Shown here piece by piece: positions 8,308-16,288 of a DNA stretch of 64,000 nt. The DNA comes from Cytobacillus kochii (GTDB taxonomy: Bacteria > Bacillota > Bacilli > Bacillales > Cytobacillaceae): positions 186,001 through 250,000 of the forward strand of contig NZ_JAIVAM010000004.1 of assembly GCF_020171845.1 (NCBI RefSeq). Direction: 5' to 3'. The notes under the pieces were generated by a model. It did no database searches and was not told the origin of the DNA. It worked only from the letters and a program-made list of their open reading frames with translations. Each line of letters starts with the position of its first letter. Position 1 is the stretch's first letter. A program made the position numbers and the translations under genes.

Positions 8308-10413
8308 ATGTTTACGAGTGACGACCTTAAACCAATGTTAGAACCAAACGCAATAGCTATTATTGGAGCTAGTGGAGACGAAACGAAAATCAGCTATAAA
8401 CCGATAGCGAATTTAAAAGAGGTAGGCTATCAAGGTGAAGTTTATCTTGTAAATCCAAAATATGAAGAGATATTAGGTTTTCTATGCTATCAGAAGATAG
8501 AAGAACTACCTGAATATATTGACTTAGCATTGATTTGTGTAGCAGCTAAAAGTGTATTATCTATTATTAAACAATTACATGCGAAGAAGGTAAAAAGTAT
8601 ATTGATTTTTAGTTCTGGATTTACAGAAATAGGTGGAGAGGGAGAGAAGTTAGAGGAAGAGATAAGGGAGTATTCAAAAGGAAACCATTTGCCGATTTGC
8701 GGTCCAAATTCTCTCGGATTATTTAACTTAAATAAACAGATGATTGCTTCCTTTTCCAGTTTAAAAGCATGTGATCCTGCAGCGATTGCATTCGTTACAC
8801 AAAGCGGAGCAATGGGTTCTTTAACTCATACATTAGCAACTGAAATGGGTATCGGATTTCAAGCTTTTGTATCTAGCGGAAATGAAGGCACGGTTGATTT
8901 CTTTGAGTATATTGATTATTTTGCTAAAAGTCCTGACATAAAAGTCATTGGTGGATATTTAGAGGGAGCAAGAAATATAACTAAAATGAATCGTTCAATA
9001 AAGGCAAGTCATGAAAATAATAAACCAATAGTATTAATGAAAGTTGGCACGTCAGTTATCGGGGCGGATGCGGCTAGTTCGCATACCGCATCATTAGCAG
9101 GAAATGCGAAGATTTATCAATCTTATTTTGCTGCAAACAATGTGGTTCTTGTTGATGATGAGGAAGAATTAATTGATACATTATCACTGTTTAATTATGC
9201 TAAAAATATCTCTAAAGACGGAGGGGCGGTTATCGTCACACAATCAGGTGGTGCAGGCATAATGATGGCTGACCAATGTGAACGTAAAGGAATGAAACTT
9301 GCCACTTTAAAAGCAGAAACGAAAGAGAGATTATCACAAACTCTTCCAGCTTTTGCTTCTATTAAAAACCCAGTTGATATGACGGCACAAGTGAATCAAA
9401 ATCCTCAACAAATACTTGATACTCTAACTGTGTTAGTTGAAGCAATTGAAGTGCAATCCATCGTGCTTTATATTCAAATGACGGATCATTTATTTACACC
9501 TATTATCGACAAACTTAGTAAGTTGATTAAACAAGCAAATAAGCCCGTTGTTGTTTGTTGGTCTGGTATACAGGAAGAAACAAAAAAGGCGGTCTTTAAG
9601 GAAAAAAGTATTCCTTGGATCCCTACACCAACACGGACCATTAATGCCCTTGCACATGTCGTAAATTACTATACGGCAGAAAAGCAAACTTACGGTCAAA
9701 TGAGAAAAGAAATTCGTAAGCAGACACCCATGATCGTTAATGAAAAACTAAATGAATGGGAAGGGAAGCAACTATTACAATCGATTGGTATAAAAGTGCC
9801 TAAAGGTTCTTTTGTTCGTAATCAAGAAGATCTGCATGAGCATAGTCTTTCTTTTCCTCTTGTCTTAAAAGGAGTTTCGAAGGAGATCACTCATAAATCA
9901 GACTATCAGTTGGTTCAAACAAAAATCAACAGTCAACAAGAGTTACTTCAATTTTATGAAGGCATGATTAATAGGATAAAGCATCATCATATCGAACATC
10001 TTATCGAAGGAATGATGATTGAAGAAATGGCAGATGAAGGAGTTGAGGTGATTATTGGAGCCATTAACGACCCTACATTTGGACCGACAATCATGTTTGG
10101 TATCGGTGGGGTATTTACGGAAGTGCTTGAGGATGTTGTTTTCTTGCCTGCACCAATTACAGAGGCTCAAGCGTTACAAATGATTGCTTCTATTAAGGCA
10201 TTTCCACTTCTAAATGGAGTGAGGGGAAAACCTAAGTCAGATATAAAAGCATTGGCATTAACGATACAATCTTTATCAGAATTTTGTTTATCTCATCAAG
10301 GGGAATGGAAAGAAATGGAATTTAATCCAATCCTTGTCCATAAAGAAGGTAAAGGTGTTACAGCGGTTGACGCTGTCATTGTTGGGAAAAAACAAGCAGA
10401 GATCTATAGTTGA
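8308..10413 (+). CDS. Fused ADP-forming acyl-CoA ligase
   Basis: This 701-residue protein belongs to the acetate-CoA ligase (ADP-forming) family. The order is CoA-binding Rossmann domain (IAIIGASGDETKISYKP), ligase-CoA domain with the likely phosphorylated histidine in SSHTASLAG, then a C-terminal ATP-grasp domain (LVLKGVSKEITHKSD, FGPTIMFGIGGVFTEV). The reaction is acid + CoA + ATP to acyl-CoA + ADP + phosphate, and is reversible. Alpha and beta parts are fused, as in many bacteria. Substrates in this family range over short, branched and aromatic acids. It is the last gene of the left module; a paralogue of similar length sits at 18203-20338. Confidence 0.92.
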   Translation: MFTSDDLKPMLEPNAIAIIGASGDETKISYKPIANLKEVGYQGEVYLVNPKYEEILGFLCYQKIEELPEYIDLALICVAAKSVLSIIKQLHAKKVKSILIFSSGFTEIGGEGEKLEEEIREYSKGNHLPICGPNSLGLFNLNKQMIASFSSLKACDPAAIAFVTQSGAMGSLTHTLATEMGIGFQAFVSSGNEGTVDFFEYIDYFAKSPDIKVIGGYLEGARNITKMNRSIKASHENNKPIVLMKVGTSVIGADAASSHTASLAGNAKIYQSYFAANNVVLVDDEEELIDTLSLFNYAKNISKDGGAVIVTQSGGAGIMMADQCERKGMKLATLKAETKERLSQTLPAFASIKNPVDMTAQVNQNPQQILDTLTVLVEAIEVQSIVLYIQMTDHLFTPIIDKLSKLIKQANKPVVVCWSGIQEETKKAVFKEKSIPWIPTPTRTINALAHVVNYYTAEKQTYGQMRKEIRKQTPMIVNEKLNEWEGKQLLQSIGIKVPKGSFVRNQEDLHEHSLSFPLVLKGVSKEITHKSDYQLVQTKINSQQELLQFYEGMINRIKHHHIEHLIEGMMIEEMADEGVEVIIGAINDPTFGPTIMFGIGGVFTEVLEDVVFLPAPITEAQALQMIASIKAFPLLNGVRGKPKSDIKALALTIQSLSEFCLSHQGEWKEMEFNPILVHKEGKGVTAVDAVIVGKKQAEIYS

Positions 10414-10422
10414 TTCACTTAC

Positions 10423-10463
10423 CCTTATTAATGAGGCAAAGTGCAGGAACCTCATTAATAAGG
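10423..10463. repeat. 14-bp perfect inverted repeat between convergent genes
   Basis: CCTTATTAATGAGG at 10423-10436 is repeated exactly in reverse complement at 10450-10463 with a 13-base loop. It lies between the convergent ligase and LysR genes. As RNA it would be a strong hairpin on either strand, but neither side has a T-tract, so it is not a standard intrinsic terminator. Confidence 0.75.
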
Positions 10464-10475
10464 TGGGTTATATAC

Positions 10476-11384
10476 TTAAATCAAATAGGGCTTCTGTTCA
10501 GTTACAAACGATAAAAACTTCTGTATTCCTCCAGCAATTACCGTATCTTGATGGTAAACAAGGTGAGAGTGACGATACAAATGCAAGTCATCACTAATTG
10601 GAATGATTTGGAGCTTACCATTTTCAATCTCTTCTTGTACCGAGATACTTGGCAAGAAAGAAATCCCGAGATTAATCTCGATCATTTTTTTCGTTGCATG
10701 GATGTCGTTAAGCTCCATTCCTGTTTTCATATCGAAACCATAGGAAGATAGCTTTTGTTCAATTTGTGCCCAGTAGTTTGACTCTTTCCCATAAACGATG
10801 AAGGTTTCATCAGCTAAGTCACTTAAATGAGGACTTGGAATATTTGTTAAACGATTGTTAGCTGAGGCAACGAGTACAATGGGATCTTGACCAATATGAT
10901 GGCTGACTAAATCTTCTTCTATAAACTCTTTTTGAGCGGAACGTGCAATGGCAAAATGCACTTCACGATGATAAAGCATATCGATCATTTTAGGTGTAAA
11001 AGCGGTATGTAGTATGATTTCAATTGTAGGATAGGAAATATGAAAGCTTTCTAAAATTTTTGGTAAGATCCAGTAACAAAATGAATCGGAAGTCACTAGA
11101 GAGAGGGAACCTTTATACCCTCCTTTATATTGAGTGAGTGATTTTTCGGCTTCTTTTACTAATGAAAGAATTTGTGTGGAATAAGGATAAAGAATCTTTC
11201 CGGCATCTGTTAAGCTACCTAATGATTTATTTTTACGATTGAATAATTGCAGCCCTAATTGGTCTTCTAAAGATTTGATTTGAGAGCTAACTGTTGGTTG
11301 TGAAATACAAAGTTCCTCAGCAGCTTTAGAAAAGTTATTATGTTTATATACTGATAGAAATACTTCTAATTGTTTAATATCCAT
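10476..11384 (-). CDS. LysR family transcriptional regulator
   Basis: This LysR-type regulator of 302 residues has an N-terminal winged helix (FSKAAEELCISQPTVSSQIKSLE shows the recognition helix, here given as EELCISQPTVSSQIK) and a C-terminal co-inducer domain. The start is ATG at 11384, preceded on the minus strand by AAGGAG; an upstream frame to 11420 is ignored because it lacks a site. It is convergent with the left catabolic module and divergent from iclR. Regulators of this type usually control the adjacent catabolic genes in response to a pathway intermediate. Which module it controls is not visible. Confidence 0.93.
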   Translation of the reverse strand: MDIKQLEVFLSVYKHNNFSKAAEELCISQPTVSSQIKSLEDQLGLQLFNRKNKSLGSLTDAGKILYPYSTQILSLVKEAEKSLTQYKGGYKGSLSLVTSDSFCYWILPKILESFHISYPTIEIILHTAFTPKMIDMLYHREVHFAIARSAQKEFIEEDLVSHHIGQDPIVLVASANNRLTNIPSPHLSDLADETFIVYGKESNYWAQIEQKLSSYGFDMKTGMELNDIHATKKMIEINLGISFLPSISVQEEIENGKLQIIPISDDLHLYRHSHLVYHQDTVIAGGIQKFLSFVTEQKPYLI

Positions 11385-11434
11385 TCTAATAACGCTCCTT
11401 ACATGTTTTCCTGCTCCCACTATTTTACCATATA

Positions 11435-11454
11435 GATATCAGATGATTTATATC
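11435..11454. promoter_or_regulatory. Candidate LysR operator in the lysR-iclR divergent region
   Basis: GATAT and ATATC are arranged as an inverted pair with a ten-base spacer, the general shape of LysR-type sites. It lies 51-70 bases upstream of the lysR start and just before the iclR promoter. The arms are short, so this is weak evidence on its own. Confidence 0.3.
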
Positions 11455-11478
11455 ATTCAAAAAACAACTTTTATTTCG

Positions 11479-11507
11479 TTGACAAAAATTTTTTTTGTAT
11501 ATAAAAT
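11479..11507 (+). promoter_or_regulatory. Sigma-A promoter of iclR
   Basis: TTGACA at 11479-11484 is separated by 17 bases from TAAAAT at 11502-11507. The spacer is a run of A then T. The same -35, a closely similar A/T spacer and the same ATATAAAAT end occur at the same spacing before the SDR gene at 12437-12465. Confidence 0.7.
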
Positions 11508-11540
11508 TACTGAAAAAAGGATAATGAAGGGGTAGAAAAG

Positions 11541-12335
11541 ATGGATGAGCATGTAAAGAAGGCGAAGAGAAAATATAATGTACCTGCAGTGGACAGTGCA
11601 TTTAAAATCCTTACATTATTGAGTCGAAAAAAGTTTAGTAAAAGTAACTTAACTGAAATTGCAAATGCCTTATCATTAACCCCAACAACATGTTACCGCA
11701 TACTGCAAAAGTTAGAAGAGCTATCCGTTGTACGTTATGATCAAAGCTCTAAAAGATATAGTCTTGGCCCCTATTTAGTTGTTTTAGGAGAAAGAGCGAA
11801 AGAGAATATTCTAGATTTATCTGTTATTATGCCATACTTGGAAAGATTAACAGAAGAAACTGGATTAACGAGTTTCCTAGTCAATCGAATTGGTGAGAAA
11901 AAATCGACCATCATTGCTAAGGTAGAAGCAGAACAATTTGGAATAAATGTATCAGTAGGTAGACATTTCTCAATTGTAGATGGTGCTTATGGTAAGTGTT
12001 TGTTAGCTAATCTAAGGCGAGAAGAAGCAAAACGGTTAATTCATTATAATGATGGTCTTCGTCCTTTAACGGAAAACGAAATGAAAGAATTATTAGCAGA
12101 GTTAGAAATGATAAAAATAAAGGGATATGCCATTTCATATGGGGAATATATTGATGGTTTAATTGGCATTGCTGCACCGATTTTTAATAATACAAATACA
12201 GTGGAGATGTCCATTTCATTAGTCGGCTTAACCAGTCAGTTGCAAGGAGCGGAAGCGGAAAGAATTGGTGAACTAATAAAGGGAATTGCGAATGAAATTA
12301 CAATTAAATTAGGCGGAGATCGCCCATTAGTCTAA
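11541..12335 (+). CDS. IclR family transcriptional regulator
   Basis: This regulator of 264 residues has an N-terminal winged helix (LTEIANALSLTPTTCYRIL) followed by the IclR effector-binding domain (RHFSIVDGAYGKCLLANL, GEYIDGLIGIAAPIFN). IclR proteins usually control degradation of aromatic or small carboxylic acids and bind a pathway metabolite. It stands at the head of the right module, ends in a clear terminator, and has a promoter almost identical to that of the next gene. It may therefore regulate both itself and the SDR operon. That link is inference from the shared sequence. Confidence 0.93.
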   Translation: MDEHVKKAKRKYNVPAVDSAFKILTLLSRKKFSKSNLTEIANALSLTPTTCYRILQKLEELSVVRYDQSSKRYSLGPYLVVLGERAKENILDLSVIMPYLERLTEETGLTSFLVNRIGEKKSTIIAKVEAEQFGINVSVGRHFSIVDGAYGKCLLANLRREEAKRLIHYNDGLRPLTENEMKELLAELEMIKIKGYAISYGEYIDGLIGIAAPIFNNTNTVEMSISLVGLTSQLQGAEAERIGELIKGIANEITIKLGGDRPLV

Positions 12336-12339
12336 TTAG

Positions 12340-12389
12340 AAAAGACATTATTATTCAATCAGAAAATAGGGAGTAATAATGTCTTTTTT
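12340..12389 (+). terminator. Intrinsic terminator after iclR
   Basis: AAAAGACATTATTA (12340) pairs with TAATAATGTCTTTT (12374-12387) and runs into a T-tract. Confidence 0.85.
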
Positions 12390-12436
12390 GCAGAAAATCG
12401 AATGTAGTTAAATAATCTTAATTTTCTAATTTTTTA

Positions 12437-12465
12437 TTGACAAAAAAATTTTTAATATATAAAAT
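12437..12465 (+). promoter_or_regulatory. Sigma-A promoter of the SDR gene
   Basis: TTGACA at 12437-12442, a 17-base A/T spacer and TAAAAT at 12460-12465 form a near-consensus promoter. It closely repeats the iclR promoter, suggesting a common regulator. Confidence 0.7.
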
Positions 12466-12503
12466 CTTAATTAATATCATATTTTTGAAATGGAGGTAGT
12501 TTC

Positions 12504-13244
12504 ATGGATTTAAAGAATAAAGTAGCGATAGTTACTGGCGCTGGGAAGGGAATCGGTAGAGAGATTAGTCTTTTATTAGCTCAACATGGCGCCCAAATAG
12601 TCGTTGGTGACTTGAATGTAGAAGCATGTGAATCTGTCGTGAATGAAATTGAAAAGGTTGGATCAAGGGGATTAGCAGTTAAAGTAGATGTTGCCAAAAA
12701 AGAAAGTGTTGACGAGCTTTTCTCCAAGATAATTAGTCATTTTGGTGATATAGATGTGCTTGTTAATAATGCAGGAATTACACGTGATGCAATGCTTCAT
12801 AAAATGACAGAAGAGCAATTTGACCAAGTGATTCAAGTACATATGAAAGGGACATTCTTATGTATGCAAGCTGCGGCACTTCATATGAGAAAACAAGAGA
12901 AGGGGAAGATTGTTAATATCTCATCCATTGCCGGTAAGGTTGGTAATATGGGGCAAGTGAATTATGCTGGCGCTAAGGCAGGAATTGTTGGCATGACGAA
13001 AGCTGCAGCAAAAGAATTAGCTAAATTCCAGGTCAATGTGAACGCCATTCAACCTGGTTTTATTGAAACAGATATGACCAAAGCCATTCCTGACAAGTTA
13101 AAGGAGTTGAAAATAGCAGAAATACCGATGCAAAAAGTAGGTCAACCGCTTGATATCGCTAAAGCTGCCGTTTTCTTAAGTTCTAATTATGCTGACTATA
13201 TCACTGGGAACGTAATTGAAGTAACTGGTGGCAGATATATGTAA
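12504..13244 (+). CDS. Short-chain dehydrogenase, FabG-like
   Basis: This SDR oxidoreductase of 246 residues strongly resembles 3-oxoacyl reductases. It has the nucleotide motif GAGKGIG, the NNAG motif, a catalytic Ser in NISSIAG and the YAGAK tyrosine-lysine pair. In this context it more likely oxidises a 3-hydroxyacyl-CoA, or reduces the 3-oxo form, than serves fatty acid synthesis, since no fab genes are near. Start ATG 12504 follows GGAGG. It has its own promoter and is separated by 226 bases from the thiolase-like gene. Confidence 0.92.
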   Translation: MDLKNKVAIVTGAGKGIGREISLLLAQHGAQIVVGDLNVEACESVVNEIEKVGSRGLAVKVDVAKKESVDELFSKIISHFGDIDVLVNNAGITRDAMLHKMTEEQFDQVIQVHMKGTFLCMQAAALHMRKQEKGKIVNISSIAGKVGNMGQVNYAGAKAGIVGMTKAAAKELAKFQVNVNAIQPGFIETDMTKAIPDKLKELKIAEIPMQKVGQPLDIAKAAVFLSSNYADYITGNVIEVTGGRYM

Positions 13245-13470
13245 GCGATTGCAAAACATGAAAAATATATCGATTCATTTTTAATCTCTCTTCTCAAATC
13301 TACAAAATGATCTAACAACATCCTCAACCAAGATACATCCTGAAATACTCGCTGTTAACTTCTTTGTAAAAGACCAAACCCAATAAAAACATATGTATAC
13401 CAATCTATTAGGTATGTATGACTGCTTTCATAAGGATTTCTAAAAATAAATGCATAGATGGAGGGTTATC

Positions 13471-14640
13471 ATGTCAATTAAAAACGCTGCTGCCATTGTC
13501 GGAGTAGGTGATGTTGAGCTTGAGGAAGGAAAAGTAAAAGACGGTTTATCTGTCTTACAAATTCAAGCAATCGCAGCAAAACGAGCACTAGATGATGCAG
13601 GTTTAACAAAGTCTGATGTAGACGGTCTGTTTGTTGCTGGTCTATGGGGAGTACCTGGTGTTGGTACATTTCCTTCTGTTGTAATGGGAGAATATTTAGG
13701 GATTGAGCCAAACTATACAGATTCTACACAGATAGGCGGTTCTTCATTTGAAGCTCATATTGGCCATGCTGCAGCTGCCATTCAAGCAGGGCTTTGTGAA
13801 GTAGCATTAATTTTATATGGAAGTACACAGAAGTCAGAGAGATCGCGATCTTTAGCAGGAAGACCACCTACGTTTACTGCACAATATGAAACACCTTTTG
13901 GCTTACCTTCACCAGCTGGTGCATACGCAATGGCGGCAAATCGCCACATGCATCAATACGGAACAACGAATGAAGACTTAGCAGAAATAGCAGTAGCAAC
14001 AAGAAAGTGGGCTCAATTAAATCCATATGCGACAAAAAGGGATACGATATCCATTGAGGATGTTCTGCAATCGCCAATGATTACTGATCCTCTTCATATA
14101 CTAGATTGCTGTCTTGTAACAGACGGAGCAGGGGCAGTAGTGCTTGTATCACCCGAACGGGCAAAGGATTGCCGGAAAAAACCGGTCTGGATCCTTGGTC
14201 AAGGGGAGGCACATAGTCATTGGTCTATTCAGGCGATGCCTGACTTAACCATGACATCTGCTGCGCAGTCAGGTAAACGCGCGTTTGAGATGGCCGGAGT
14301 TGGCCATGATGACATTGATTTCGTTGAAATCTATGACTCTTTCACGATCACGGTGTTGCTCACATTAGAATCTTTAGGCTTTTGTAAACGTGGTGAAGGT
14401 GGCGATTTTGTGAAAAATCAACGTACAGCTCCAGGCGGTGATTTTCCGATGAATACGAACGGCGGGGGCCTTTCATATGCCCATCCAGGTATGTACGGGA
14501 TTTTTTTAATTATTGAAGCGGTTAGGCAACTAAGAGGTGAGTGTGGAGAGAGACAAGTGAAAGAAGCAAAAATAGGACTTGTAAATGGAACAGGGGGAAC
14601 ACTTTCCTCAACATCAGTCGTCATTTTAGGGAGGGACTAA
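13471..14640 (+). CDS. Thiolase-superfamily protein (SCP-x-like) lacking catalytic cysteines
   Basis: This protein of 389 residues has the fold of SCP2/SCP-x thiolases. The start is ATG 13471 after GGAGGG. The region that normally holds the nucleophilic cysteine reads QIGGSSFEAH (residues 87-96) with no Cys, and the C-terminal Cys-x-Gly is replaced by NGTGG. The active-site histidine remains (His338 in YAHPGMYG). It is therefore probably not an ordinary thiolase. The next gene encodes a DUF35 zinc-ribbon/OB-fold protein, the usual partner of such enzymes. Known pairs of this kind include the Ltp2 retro-aldolases of steroid side-chain breakdown, so retro-aldol cleavage of a 3-hydroxyacyl-CoA is a possible role. 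That role is inference. Confidence 0.88.
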   Translation: MSIKNAAAIVGVGDVELEEGKVKDGLSVLQIQAIAAKRALDDAGLTKSDVDGLFVAGLWGVPGVGTFPSVVMGEYLGIEPNYTDSTQIGGSSFEAHIGHAAAAIQAGLCEVALILYGSTQKSERSRSLAGRPPTFTAQYETPFGLPSPAGAYAMAANRHMHQYGTTNEDLAEIAVATRKWAQLNPYATKRDTISIEDVLQSPMITDPLHILDCCLVTDGAGAVVLVSPERAKDCRKKPVWILGQGEAHSHWSIQAMPDLTMTSAAQSGKRAFEMAGVGHDDIDFVEIYDSFTITVLLTLESLGFCKRGEGGDFVKNQRTAPGGDFPMNTNGGGLSYAHPGMYGIFLIIEAVRQLRGECGERQVKEAKIGLVNGTGGTLSSTSVVILGRD

Positions 14641-14644
14641 ACAG

Positions 14645-15049
14645 ATGGATAAGATAATGAAGCCATTACCAATTATTGATAATGATTCGAAGTTTTTTTG
14701 GGAAGGGTGTGAAAAAGAAAAATTATTCATACAACAATGTCAAAGTTGCTCTTTGCATATCTTTTACCCACGTATTCTATGTCCTCACTGTGGAGAGGAA
14801 AACGTTACTTGGGTAGAAGCAAGCGGAGAAGGGACGATCTATTCTTATACAATTGCGCGAAGGGCTGGTGGCCCTGCGTTTAAAGAAGATTTGCCGTATT
14901 GTGTTGCCCTCATCGATCTAAAAGAAGGGGTTAGGATGATGACGAACATTATTGATACGGATATGGAAGCAATTCATTGCAATCAACAAGTAAAAGTCGT
15001 CTTTCAAAAAGTCGGAGAGATGACGCTACCCATGTTTACGCCTGTATAA
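14645..15049 (+). CDS. DUF35 zinc-ribbon/OB-fold protein
   Basis: This 134-residue protein has a rubredoxin-like zinc ribbon with Cys32, Cys35, Cys46 and Cys49 (CQSC and CPHC) followed by an OB-fold (GEGTIYSYTIARRAGGPAF, PYCVALIDL). Proteins of this family bind tightly to thiolase-superfamily enzymes and help hold or channel the acyl-CoA. Its start lies four bases after the thiolase-like stop with GGGAGGGAC as ribosome site, so the two are almost certainly made as one complex. No catalytic function of its own is expected. Confidence 0.92.
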   Translation: MDKIMKPLPIIDNDSKFFWEGCEKEKLFIQQCQSCSLHIFYPRILCPHCGEENVTWVEASGEGTIYSYTIARRAGGPAFKEDLPYCVALIDLKEGVRMMTNIIDTDMEAIHCNQQVKVVFQKVGEMTLPMFTPV

Positions 15050-15089
15050 CTTTGTTTTCATTGGCCATATCTGGATGGGAGGTTATTAC

Positions 15090-16235
15090 ATGAATAAAGG
15101 GAATAAAATGCTTCCATTAGTACTGCTGCTATTACTATGTTTTCTTTTAGCTGGATGTAACTCTGCTCCTCAAGCTTCGTTGCTCGCAGATGAATCGGGC
15201 CTAGCTGAGCAAATGACGTGGAGTGTATATGATGTAGGCTCTGGTGGTTATGCAGAAATGTCGGCTATTGCGAATGTGTTGACAGAAAAATATGATACAA
15301 AGGTGAGAATGCTTCCATCTGCAAGTGGTGTTGGAAGAATGGTGCCTTTAAGGCGTGAAATTGCTTCTGTAGGCAAAGTGGGAGATGAAATTCAACTGGC
15401 ATTCGAAGGAAAGGAAGAATTCACTTCAAAAAAATGGGGACCGCAAAATGTTCGAGCTTATTGGGCACCCATTAGTCAATTCGGATTTGCTGTAAGAGAA
15501 AACTCAGATATACAAACTCTCAAAGATCTAAGGGGAAAGAAAATTCCAATAATAGCTGGAAACACTTCCGTCAATTTAAAAAATGAAGCAATGCTTGCTT
15601 TCGCCGGCTTAACTTGGAATGATGTGGAGCCAGTAAAAATCACTTCCTATTCAGGACAAGGAGAAGCGCTTATCCAAGGGCAAATTGATGTTGCCGGTAT
15701 TAATCCGACTGCATCTACAATGTTTGAAGCCCATAGTAAAGGTGGAATTCGTTGGTTAGAAATGGATAAAGATGACAACGGGGGATGGGCAAGAGTTGAG
15801 GAAGTGGCTGCGTGGTTATTTCCTATTAATACAAAACAAGGAGCAGGTATGGACACAGGTATGGATGTCATGGGACATGGCTATTTAATTGGTGGATACG
15901 CAGATCAAAGTGAAGAGGCAGTTTATCAGTTTATTAAATCGTTAAATGATTCTTTCCATTTATATGGCGATGCCCTACCTAATCTAGCTCTATATAGTAA
16001 GGATGAAGTCTTAACAGAGCCAAAAGGAATTCCGTTTCATGAGGGCACAATTCGTTTCTTTAAAGAAGAAGGCTTATGGAGTGAAGAAAAACAACAAAAA
16101 AATGATCAATTAATAGAACGGTACGAAGCGTTAAATGAAGTATGGGAAAAAACGGTTGCCTACGCTGAAAAAGAAGAATTAACAGATGAGGAATTTGAAG
16201 CGCTCTGGTTACAGGAACGGGAATCTGTAAATTAG
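15090..16235 (+). CDS. TAXI-family TRAP solute-binding lipoprotein
   Basis: This is the receptor of a TAXI-type TRAP transporter. The start ATG 15090 follows TGGGAGG; an earlier ATG at 15075 lies in front of that site. The signal ends in the lipobox LLAGC, so the protein should be anchored outside the membrane. Family features include YDVGSGGYAEMSAIANVL, RMLPSASGVGRM, GKKIPIIAGNTS and QGQIDVAGINPTAST. TAXI systems are usually paired with one fused permease, which follows here. Reported ligands include glutamate and alpha-ketoglutarate-like acids, but ligand choice cannot be read from this sequence. Confidence 0.92.
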   Translation: MNKGNKMLPLVLLLLLCFLLAGCNSAPQASLLADESGLAEQMTWSVYDVGSGGYAEMSAIANVLTEKYDTKVRMLPSASGVGRMVPLRREIASVGKVGDEIQLAFEGKEEFTSKKWGPQNVRAYWAPISQFGFAVRENSDIQTLKDLRGKKIPIIAGNTSVNLKNEAMLAFAGLTWNDVEPVKITSYSGQGEALIQGQIDVAGINPTASTMFEAHSKGGIRWLEMDKDDNGGWARVEEVAAWLFPINTKQGAGMDTGMDVMGHGYLIGGYADQSEEAVYQFIKSLNDSFHLYGDALPNLALYSKDEVLTEPKGIPFHEGTIRFFKEEGLWSEEKQQKNDQLIERYEALNEVWEKTVAYAEKEELTDEEFEALWLQERESVN

Positions 16236-16288
16236 AAATGAGAGAATCATAACCATCCATTCTGATAAATGTGAGGTGAGGTTAGTCT

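Noticed and set aside
10334-10597. Open frame spanning the ligase-lysR junction
   Set aside because: It overlaps both real genes and contains the inverted repeat; no coding signs.
13394-13416. Short GTATACC/GGTATG inverted repeat before the thiolase-like gene
   Set aside because: The arms are only five to six bases and no promoter is aligned with it, so it was not listed as an operator.
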